64,000 nt of DNA from Pachyseris speciosa (taxonomy: Eukaryota > Cnidaria > Anthozoa > Scleractinia > Pachyseridae), in NCBI GenBank assembly GCA_016490735.1, contig JAEMWC010001639.1:7501-71500 (forward strand), written 5' to 3'. Within the stretch, counting starts at the first letter, position 1. Each line of letters starts with the position of its first letter. A program made the translations under genes and the position numbers. This document shows, in pieces, positions 45,138 to 53,174 of the stretch. Under the pieces are notes generated by a model, which saw nothing but the letters and a program-made list of their open reading frames with translations, did no database searches and had not been told where the DNA came from.

Positions 45138-46021
45138 ATGTATATGGATGTAGATCGTATGAAAAGGCTTCTTCGAAGTGGAATAGAAGCTGGAAATAAG
45201 ACGACAGAAGTTCGTGAGGTTATCAAGACTTACGAAAACAGAAAACAGGATGCATATGATGAAACATCAGAATTACTGAAACCTTCTATTGATGCTCAGA
45301 TGAAGGTTAAAAAAACTATTGACGATAAACAGGATAAAGTTATTGAACAGTTGAAAAAGAATCAAAAAGCGTTAACAAGTGGATTTGAAGATCTTATGCT
45401 TTTAAACACATTACCTGCATCGGAACCTACGCAAACAACAAAATTACCAATTGATTATAAACCAGAAATGATGTCTGAAACAAAATCACCTTATAAGTCA
45501 AATCTTGATAAGGGTTTCACACTAGATGAGATTCAAACATTGATGAAATATAAGTTACCTCCTCCATCAGAAATACTTGATTCATACGTGGATGGAACAA
45601 TAAATATTAATGACTATGATGCAAATATTGGTAAATTAACCAAAGAACTTGGAGGTAAAAAGGACTACTATCAAAAACCAAAAAGGATAGGGATAATAAT
45701 AAAGGAAAAATATATGAATTAACTCAAGACATCAAATTACTACAAAAGTACCGAAAAAGAATTGATCTTATCGAAGAAGGCTCAAAAACTATCGGTAAAG
45801 GTATTAGAAAGAGAAAAAGACAATATGGAGCAGGTGTTATTCATTATAATAATATCGGTGAATTGCTTTCACGACTCCAGTTACTTGGTGGGTCTATTTT
45901 TGCTGGCAATAACAGTGCAGATGTCAGAGATGAATTCACAAACATATTGCATGTATTAAGCAGACTGAGTATTGTTGGAAACGAGGAGCTCAATAAAATA
46001 ATGATTAAATATCTAATGTAA
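45138..46021 (+). pseudogene. conserved-looking virion-region protein of unknown function (one frameshift)
   Basis: From the ATG at 45,138 (or 45,144) a frame runs to 45,722. A second frame continues in register of sense to TAA at 46,019-46,021, about 290 residues in all. The break falls at the A5 run near 45,685-45,690. The first half is a charged, probably coiled-coil helix region (RMKRLLRSGIEAGNKTTEV, KKTIDDKQDKVIEQLKKNQK). The C-terminal part is a compact helical domain (ELLSRLQLLGGSIFAGNN). I do not recognise the family. Its position between packaging ATPase and minor capsid suggests a virion-assembly protein. Confidence 0.5.
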
Positions 46022-46027
46022 TATTGT

Positions 46028-46813
46028 ATGACAGAAATTTCATTACGATTCAACAGTAAACACAGAGACAAAATTGGTGTCAGTCAGAGTCATGATTTCA
46101 CAAAAAGATTTAATACTCCTCTCGTATTATCGAATGATCTGAAATATGAAATCGCTGTAAAGACTATCAATATGACATACAGTTGGTATAACATCAGAGA
46201 ATCTTTTGGGAAAAATCAAATTAAATATAGCCATGACAAAGGTGCAAACTGGGAAACAATAACATTCGTTGATGGAATGTACTCATATGATGACATCAAT
46301 AGTTACATTCACGAGTATATGAGAAAAAATGGACATGTACTGAATCCATCTGAAACAGACGAATCAAAATTTGATTATGGTATTGATATGTTTTTCATTT
46401 TATCAACATATCGTATTTTGATCAAACTTGATGAAAACTATCGAGTGGATCTGAGAGATCTTGAATTCAGAAAACTTATCGGTTTCGATTCAAAAATAGT
46501 TTCAGCCACGGAATATGGAACAAACTTGCCAGATATAACACGCGGAGTAGATGAAATTTATATTAATTGTGATAAGGTGATAGATAGCATCGTTGATGGA
46601 AATTCCACAAGTACTATTGCAGTCATTCCAGTCACAGAACTTGTCAGAAGTTTACCTTTCACTTACAAACCTCGTTTTCTTTCATGGAATCCTGTCTCAA
46701 CACATACAATCAGCTCAATACATTTTTATGTCACTGATTCTTCCGGAGCTCCAGTTGATTTGAACGGGATAGATTGGTATATTGAGATATTCTTGAGAGG
46801 GACGGAATTATAA
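46028..46813 (+). CDS. minor capsid (penton) protein, single jelly-roll type
   Basis: 261 residues, intact, the right length for the Polinton minor capsid protein that forms the pentameric vertices. It begins ISLRFNSKHRDK and is beta-rich throughout with little Cys. Typical stretches are KYEIAVKTINMTYSWYNI near residue 40 and a C-terminal SIHFYVTDSSGAPVDL ... WYIEIFLRG, which fit the strands of a jelly roll. Assignment rests on length, composition and its place just before the major capsid gene. It starts on TAATATTGTATG, 7 bp after the preceding stop. Confidence 0.65.
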   Translation: MTEISLRFNSKHRDKIGVSQSHDFTKRFNTPLVLSNDLKYEIAVKTINMTYSWYNIRESFGKNQIKYSHDKGANWETITFVDGMYSYDDINSYIHEYMRKNGHVLNPSETDESKFDYGIDMFFILSTYRILIKLDENYRVDLRDLEFRKLIGFDSKIVSATEYGTNLPDITRGVDEIYINCDKVIDSIVDGNSTSTIAVIPVTELVRSLPFTYKPRFLSWNPVSTHTISSIHFYVTDSSGAPVDLNGIDWYIEIFLRGTEL

Positions 46814-46826
46814 AACCTAATAGTAT

Positions 46827-47120
46827 ATGAAACGATTTGAGTATAAGAAATATGAACAACATGGTGAAGGTGTCCTGACTGACATCATCAAAACAATTGG
46901 AAAAAAAGCAGCTGAAAATACAGCTACAACAATTGGTGAATATACTGGCAAAAAAGCTGGTGACAAAATAATAGAACTTTTGAGCAAGAGCAAGAGTGGG
47001 AGCGAGAGCAAAAAAAAGAGAGCTAAGCCACGCAAAACAGATACTAAACCTTTGACGCATAAAGAAGTTAATGAAAGACTCAGTCAACTTATCTCAGGTG
47101 GAAAACTAATAAATAAATAA
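46827..47120 (+). CDS. small basic virion protein with amphipathic N-terminal helix
   Basis: 97 residues. Residues ~13-50 (GEGVLTDIIKTIGKKAAENT...) form a likely amphipathic helix with Gly/Ala spacing. They are followed by a Ser/Lys-rich basic linker (SKSKSGSESKKKRAKPRK) and a short helix. The combination of a membrane-active-looking helix and a basic tail recalls the cleaved core or lytic peptides of adenovirus-like particles, a guess from composition only. It lies between minor and major capsid genes with 13- and 22-bp gaps. It starts on CTAATAGTATATG. Confidence 0.5.
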   Translation: MKRFEYKKYEQHGEGVLTDIIKTIGKKAAENTATTIGEYTGKKAGDKIIELLSKSKSGSESKKKRAKPRKTDTKPLTHKEVNERLSQLISGGKLINK

Positions 47121-47142
47121 CTTTTATCTAACCAAATGATAT

Positions 47143-48421
47143 ATGTCAAACTATCGTGACTCAAAATATATCGAACGATATGAAGATGTGGTCTTCGAAC
47201 TCGAGACAGCATTAAACACAGTTGCTGCAAACAATGATCATCAGAAGAAAACAGGTTACCGTTTCGTTGTTGATAACAGTGGAGAGACTACACCATTTGA
47301 TTGGTTCAATGCTCGTTTAAATGTTGTTTTCATCGTAAAGAAGCTTGCAGATGGAGCTGATATAGCTGCTGATGATAGAAACGGTATCGTTAATTCAGTT
47401 CACGCTCTAATTAACACCATAAATGTAAAAATGAACGGCATTGATGTTTATGAATGCCGAGATGCTAACCAAGCTACAAATATTAAATCATTGCTTGAGT
47501 ATTCACAAGGTTACGCTTCAAGTCAAGGAACAAATGAGTTCTTCTATTTTGACACTAACAGACATGCTGAAGACAGAGTGGCCCAAGCTAATTATAACAA
47601 AGGATTCGCATCTCGTAAATTGCTGTTGAATGGTGCAAATGGTACTGTAAATTCAGAAATATCATTGAACAGATATGGATTTTTCAAGAGCCTTTGGGAT
47701 GAACTTTTGCCTAACTCTAAAACAGAGGTAAACCTAACACTTGAAAGCGATGATAATTTAATTTGGCAAGCTGCTGATAATTGTCGTGTAGTACTCACCA
47801 AATTTCAACTAATTGTTCCTCGTATTATTTTCAATGCTGAAGGTAAAAAACTATACATGAGCAAATATCTTGATACAAGAAAGTGGACTTATATGAGAGA
47901 AATGGTTGAAAGGGGTAACTCAACAAGACAACAATTTCCGTATTTCAACAGGAATAAACAAACCGAGGCATGTATTTGTATTCATTATCAATGATGCCAA
48001 TGATGAGTCTCAGACAGCCAATAAATTTCTCTATAAGACATTTTCAGTTGCAAATAACCGAACAATGACAAATTGTTATCTCGAAGTTGGTAATGGAAAT
48101 GATTATCCATAGGTTCATTATAAACCATCAACAGAACCAACAAGAGTATTCAGAGATGTTTTGAAATACGTTCAAACCATCAACGACTTCAGTGATAGCA
48201 CCTTGCTTAACAGAGGTCACTTCGGTTCAATATTCCCTTTCATTTATTTTGATTTGACGAAACAAAAACAGGATATAGAAGACGGAATGACGAAACTGAC
48301 TTTCAAATATAATTTGAGTGCTGGAACAAACGCAGATTATAGTGTGTATGCACTAGTTCTCTATGAACAGGACATTGAGATGAGAAAGACAGATGGTAAA
48401 CTTGTTTTGAGATCCATGTAA
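47143..48421 (+). pseudogene. major capsid protein, double jelly-roll (frameshift and stop)
   Basis: About 425 residues in total. The N-terminal part (47,143 to about 47,940) has the family look: FELETALNTVAANNDHQKK, RFVVDNSGETTPFDWFNARL (start of the first jelly roll), then VHALINTINVKMNGIDVYE and NCRVVLTKFQLIVPRI. A frameshift near 47,940 moves the reading to the frame of 47,906-48,112. That frame is interrupted by a TAG at 48,110-48,112 and then runs open to 48,421 (FGSIFPFIYFDL). This is the trimeric hexon-type capsid protein of Polintons. Both lesions must be real or both sequence errors for the gene to be judged. It starts on CAAATGATATATG. Confidence 0.85.
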
Positions 48422-48452
48422 TTGTGTCTAATGATATATGACACTTTCACTG

Positions 48453-48530
48453 AATAAATAATTAAATAAATTAAATAAATTAAATAATTAAATTAAATAA
48501 TTAAATAAATAATTAAATTAAATTAAATCA
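48453..48530. repeat. (TTAAATAA)-type A/T tandem repeat
   Basis: Imperfect units of AATTAAATAA fill the gap between the capsid gene and the next start. There are no G or C bases over most of the run. Confidence 0.7.
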
Positions 48531-48570
48531 TTGTTTATATTAAATACAATTTAGTATAAACATATATTAT

Positions 48571-49418
48571 ATGACTACTTATTACCCTCATGGAGTTAAA
48601 CTTTCACAAGGTCAGGAAGAAAAACTAGCAAAAGCCATAAAATCAAATTCAGCTGTAACATTGAGGTTATCGCATAGGGAATTATCAGGCAATGATCAAC
48701 TTATGTTGACTAAAAGACAAATAAACAAACTGATGAAATCAAAAAGATTAGGAAAAGGTTCAGATATTTCTATATCAAAAACTCAAATCAGAAAAGCTGT
48801 TGTACATGGAGGTTCTCTTTGGACATCTTTGTTTTCACTTGGAACAAAACTATTGCCATATGCAACTACCGCTGTATCAAAGGCAGCTCCAGCATTGGCT
48901 ACAGGTGCTCTTTCTTCATTAGCAAGTCTCGGTGTTGATAAATTATTTGGAAAGAAACAAAAAGGATGATTTCTTATTCCACAAGACAAAATTAATATGT
49001 TAATAGCTTACAAGGATATGTTGACAAAGAAGCAGAAAGAAGATATTGTCAATGCGATGCATTCTGGTGGACAACTTGTTATCAAACCAACAAAAAATTA
49101 GTCTGGTGGGTTTTTTGGAACACTTTTGGCGAGTATTGGAATTCCAATGTTAATAAATGCCTTGACTGGAAAAGGTTTGCATGTTGAACACAGACGTCCA
49201 AGAAGGTCATTACCAGTTCATGTTCCAGATCCCATTGCAAAAAATAAAAGTGGTGGAAAACATGTTTCGATTCCATGGAGATCACCCCCAGTTGTTGGTA
49301 CATGGGATAACCCAATCGGTTTTGGAATGAAAAAAAAAAAAAGACCTCAGGAAAAGGACTTCTATTGGGCAAAAACAGTCCATTAAATTCAATCCCAATA
49401 CTAGGAACAATACTCTAA
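48571..49418 (+). pseudogene. minor virion protein (three breaks)
   Basis: The open part (48,571-48,969, 132 residues) starts TTYYPHGVKLSQGQEEK and ends in a long Ala/Ser-rich hydrophobic helix. The same frame goes on past a TGA (48,967-48,969) and a TAG (49,099-49,101). It then crosses A13 at 49,330-49,342 into another frame ending GKNSPLNSIPILGTIL at about 49,418. Hydrophobic segments (FGTLLASIGIPMLINALTGK) suggest membrane contact. I recognise it only as a protein that commonly sits between capsid and protease genes in this kind of element; function unknown. It starts on CATATATTATATG. Confidence 0.5.
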
Positions 49419-49876
49419 AATTCATAAATAAAGCATTATCCAACTTTGATTTATTGGATTGGGTGAAACAACTTGGAATAAAAAATTTTAGAGGAGTCTT
49501 TAGTCGGGATGCTTTGCCGAGACAAATCAAAAACAAAGAATGTGGAATAGTTAATCTTGACAGTCGGATTGGACCAGGCACTCATTGGGTATGTTATCGT
49601 AATATGGACACATACTGTGAATACTTCGACTCTTTCGGTTTGATGATGCCAACAGAAGTTCAAAAATATATGATGACAAGCGGTAAACAACTTGAATACT
49701 CTGGTGATGAGATACAAGAAAAAGATTCAGTCTTGTGTGGATATTGGTGTTTGTACTATCTTCTCGAGCGACAAAAAGGTAGATCGATTCTGAATACAAT
49801 ACATAATTCCAAATTCAGTTCAACAGATGCGAGTGTCAATCACAGATTCATCATAGACTACTTCGAAAATATCTAA
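49334..49876 (+). CDS. adenain-type cysteine protease (no ATG in the open frame)
   Basis: Catalytic residues are visible: His in GTHWVCY, acidic residue in EYFDSFGL, Gln near the middle and Cys in LCGYWCLYYL. A KNFRGVFSRDALP motif lies at the start of the domain. This Ulp1/adenain-like protease matures capsid and minor proteins. The frame is open from 49,334 but holds no ATG before the catalytic core; the stop TGA just upstream overlaps the A13 run. Either the start has been lost to an indel or the protein is made by frameshifting from the preceding gene. Ends 13 bp before the next gene. Confidence 0.85.
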   Translation, partial: KKKDLRKRTSIGQKQSIKFNPNTRNNTLKFINKALSNFDLLDWVKQLGIKNFRGVFSRDALPRQIKNKECGIVNLDSRIGPGTHWVCYRNMDTYCEYFDSFGLMMPTEVQKYMMTSGKQLEYSGDEIQEKDSVLCGYWCLYYLLERQKGRSILNTIHNSKFSSTDASVNHRFIIDYFENI

Positions 49877-49888
49877 CTAATATGTATT

Positions 49889-50956
49889 ATGGTAAAATCA
49901 TATTGCGTTAAACAGAAGAAAGTAACTGAATGTGTACCAGGAAGTGAAAGATATGAAAAGACAAAAAATGGTCGAACAATGCTGAAATGTACTTGTGCTG
50001 AATGTGGGATAACAAAGACTAAATTCATTAAGAACCAGGGAAACGGGGTAGCCCGCACGAAGGGGCGGGCATACTAGATTCAGCCGCAGACATGGCACTT
50101 ACAGGGTTTCTTCAGCATGGAGTTCCTTTTCTAGCAAAGAAGGAGTTGAAATGGGGAGATATTATGCATCAGAGGCATTGAGAAATCCAAAACTTCAGCG
50201 GCGTACGATTGACTATGGCATAAAAAAGCAACTCCCATTTTACAAAAGGTTGGGACAGAAGCTTTAAATCAACTCTCAACTAAAGTGCGACCAAACATTC
50301 ATTACAAAACAGACATCAAGGGATTGGATTATGGAAGTGGTATCCCCATTCCTTTCCCTTTTGTTGATTTAAAAAAGGGGTGGGATGTTATTTCAAACCC
50401 CAATCTTTTCAAAGGGCCTGAAGTTACACCTGAGGAGGGGAGAAGAATGGTAGCCTACTATAAGAGCCAGTACGCTGAATATAAAAAGAAAGGCGGAACA
50501 CGAAGCTACGGTTCTTGGATAAAATGGAAGGGATACGGCAGAGGATTGGGTGGTGCTGTCGATATTCATAAAGCTATTGGTAAGCTTCCTAAACCAAAAT
50601 CAGGTTGGACTTTGCCTGGTCATAATTACACAGATCCATACAATCCTCTTCATAAGCAGCTTAAACACCATCCAACAACAGGTGAAATACTTGAGATATA
50701 TCAGCAGCCAACGGGTAAGACAGATGCAATCGCCATGCAGCATGATGTTGATTATTCTGTTTGTAAAGACGACAGGAAATGTAAAAATAAAGCAGACCGA
50801 AAAATGGTCCAAGCTTTAGACAACGTACCGTATAATGAAAGACAATGGGGTCATTGGTTAGCTCGTAATGTCATTGATACTAAGCAGAAACTAGGTCTCG
50901 GAGTTCCAAAAAACGGAAAAAGCCGTCGAGTGAAGAAAACTGGCAAGAAAAATTAG
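49889..50956 (+). pseudogene. zinc-ribbon plus parvovirus-type PLA2 minor capsid protein (frameshifted)
   Basis: The first frame (49,889-50,077) is a zinc ribbon: YCVK, then CTCAECG after ~28 residues, with a basic KTKFIKNQG end, like the DUF5679 type. Coding text continues in other frames (50,060-50,285) with breaks near 50,050, 50,140 and at the A6 run near 50,226. It ends in a long frame to 50,956. That last part has a PLA2-like domain: LPGHNYTDPYNPLHKQL (substrate/calcium loop region) and AMQHDVDYSVC (His-Asp dyad and Tyr), then a basic C-terminus. Such a domain lets incoming parvovirus and related capsids breach endosomal membranes. The first ATG sits on CTAATATGTATTATG. Confidence 0.7.
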
Positions 50957-51796
50957 CAGATGAATTACATACACCCATAAAACGCAATTTCACTCGGCGG
51001 CGTGTGATTGCAAATAAAATTGATGAAATATGGGCAAGTGATCTAGTTGAAATGCAACAGTCTAGTAAATGGAATAAAGGTTATCGATATCTTCTTATGG
51101 TTATTGATGTCTTCAGCAAATATGGTTGGAAAACCACAATATCTATGGGTCGATAAGGGTAAAGAGTTCTATAACAAACACTTGAAGGACTTGCTAGAGA
51201 AAAATGAGATACACATGTACTCCACCGAGAATGAAGAAAAGTCCTCAGTGGTTGAAAGATGAAATCGAACAATCAAGTCCAAAATGTGGAAGCAGTTCAC
51301 TGTTCAAGGTAATACACAGTATTTAGACATGTTACCAAAATTAGTGAAAAAGTATAATAATACCAAACATTCAAGCATAAAGATGACACCCACAGAAGCC
51401 AGTAAAAAGAGGAATGAAGGTATAGTTTACTTTAATCTATATGGTGATATGGAGCCATTATCAGCTAAACCAAAATTCAAGGTTGGTGACAAGGTCCGAA
51501 TATCTAAGTATAAACGGAATGTGTTCGACAAGGGCTATACACCAAATTGGACAGAAGAAGTGTTCACAGTTGATAAAATACAATACACTAATCCAATTAT
51601 ATACAAACTAAAAGATCTCAGAGGTGAAGATATTCAAGGGAGTTTTTATGAACCTGAGTTATTAAAGGCTAAACAAGAGGTATTTAGATTCATTCGGAGA
51701 GATTATAAAAAGAAGCAAGCTTTGGTGAAGTGGAAGGGATATAGTGATGATTTTAACAGCTGGATACCAATGAAGGATTTAAAGAATATTATCTAA
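50890..51796 (+). pseudogene. retroviral-type integrase with chromodomain (deletion, frameshift, stop)
   Basis: The reading begins in a frame overlapping the end of the PLA2 gene (ENWQEKLADELH near 50,940) and contains IDEIWASDLVEM, the first catalytic Asp. It shifts frame near 51,120, where about 35 residues between the first and second Asp are missing. WVDKGKEFYN gives the second Asp and ENEEKSSVVER the Glu. A TGA follows at 51,260-51,262, where the family has Trp, and the frame then runs open from NRT-type text to 51,796. The C-terminus carries an SH3-like part and a chromodomain (VKWKGYSDDFNSWIPMKDL). It would insert the element with 6-bp duplications. This copy is dead. Confidence 0.85.
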
Positions 51797-51899
51797 TATA
51801 TATTATATCAAACGATACAGTATATACTGTTATTTGCTATTATGTAGCAAAAAATATGATTGTTTCTGGTTATTTAATTTTCTAATGGAATAATATAGT

Positions 51900-52703
51900 A
51901 TGACTGAAATTTTCATTTATGAAGGAACTAAACTAAATATTATAAAAAAGGATGATGACATATGGTTCAAAGCCAAGACTGTTGCTAAAATCTTAAAGTA
52001 TACAAATACTCGTAAAGCTATTCGTGATCATGTTGATTCTGAAGATAAAGTCACTTTAAACAACCTCAAATCTAGGGGGAACGATTCGTTCCCCCTAAAA
52101 AATGACCATGTGATTTATATAAATGAATCTGGACTGTACAGCCTCATTTTCAGATCTGATATGGACAAAGCAAAGGAATTCAAACGATGGGTCACAAAAG
52201 AGGTTTTACCATCAATCAGAAAAACAGGACGGTATGAATATAACCAGAAACCTTTCAAAATGTTAACTTTCAATATACAGTCAGAGTATGACTTACATAA
52301 AAAAGTGGTTAACTATATAAGAAACCATCATCCAAAAGCACTTTTAAATGCATCACTAGGTGAAAACCAAATAAATAGTAATATGAGATTAAGATCTTAT
52401 AATATGGGTTATCAAAAAGGATCACCTGATCTGATCATTCAAAATCTACATAAAGTGTATTCAGGATTTGCTATTGAATTTAAAAACCCTAGAGGTAATG
52501 GGCGATTATCAGAGGACCAAAAAGTAATGTTGCAAGAGTATAGAAACAACAATTTTAAAGTGTTAGTCAGTAATGATTATGATGAAATTCTAGAAGAAAT
52601 CATTCATTATTTTGATGGAGTAAGGATCAAATGTAATAACTGTTCTAGAAAATTCAAGTCATCAAAAACATTAAAAAACCATTCAAAATACATACATAAA
52701 TAA
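51900..52703 (+). CDS. BRO-N + VRR-NUC-type nuclease + C2H2 zinc finger fusion
   Basis: 267 residues, intact. Residues 1-~112 are a BRO-N domain (IWFKAKTVAKILKYTNTRKA, ESGLYSLIF, AKEFKRWVTKEVLPSIRKTG), a DNA-binding domain common in phage antirepressors and large DNA viruses. Residues ~128-225 look like a VRR-NUC/PD-(D/E)xK nuclease: KGSPDLII, FAIEFKNPRGNGRLSEDQ and the following helix supply the Asp, Glu-x-Lys and Gln. Residues ~240-266 form one C2H2 finger (CNNCSRKFKSSKTLKNHSKYIH). The combination suggests a sequence-targeted endonuclease or a regulator with nuclease activity. It starts on AATAATATAGTATG after a 104-bp gap from the integrase. Confidence 0.75.
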   Translation: MTEIFIYEGTKLNIIKKDDDIWFKAKTVAKILKYTNTRKAIRDHVDSEDKVTLNNLKSRGNDSFPLKNDHVIYINESGLYSLIFRSDMDKAKEFKRWVTKEVLPSIRKTGRYEYNQKPFKMLTFNIQSEYDLHKKVVNYIRNHHPKALLNASLGENQINSNMRLRSYNMGYQKGSPDLIIQNLHKVYSGFAIEFKNPRGNGRLSEDQKVMLQEYRNNNFKVLVSNDYDEILEEIIHYFDGVRIKCNNCSRKFKSSKTLKNHSKYIHK

Positions 52704-52736
52704 CTATATATAAAGATAAAACAATATATAATATAT

Positions 52737-53017
52737 ATGGAGAATAAGAATGTTAAAAGTGGTCGTGGAAGGCCACCAATATATAAAACTGAAGAAGAAA
52801 AAAAAAAGCCAATAAAAAATATAAGAGAGCATACATGATGAATAGAGAATGGTATTGTGACATATGCAACAATGGTAAAAATTACACATTGTCTGGTAAA
52901 TGGTGTCACTTGAAAACAAAAAAGCATTTCAACAATATGAAGTCAGGTGTTGATGAGGAGAGACACATCAATTTGATCATGAATAACAATTGTGATATTA
53001 TAAATTCCATTATGTAG
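52737..53017 (+). pseudogene. small AT-hook plus C2H2-type zinc-finger protein (one frameshift)
   Basis: The frame from ATG 52,737 encodes KSGRGRPPIYKT, an AT-hook core (RGRPP), and stops at TGA near 52,836. Shifting at the A10 run (about 52,797-52,806) leads into WYCDICNNGKNYTLSGKWCHLKTKKHF, a C2H2 finger of the matrin/U1 type, ending at TAG 53,015-53,017. In total about 93 residues. It is likely a DNA-binding accessory protein. The start lies on AATATATAATATATATG. Confidence 0.55.
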
Positions 53018-53174
53018 ATTAATGATTCACAAAAATAATACAGTTCAAAGGATTCATACAATGAATCATTTGAATTATCAACCATACTTAAAACGCAGAT
53101 GGAAGTCATTTAAAAAGAAAAGCCTATAGATATAATATATATGATATCAGAAAAAAATTATCTCAACCAATAGT

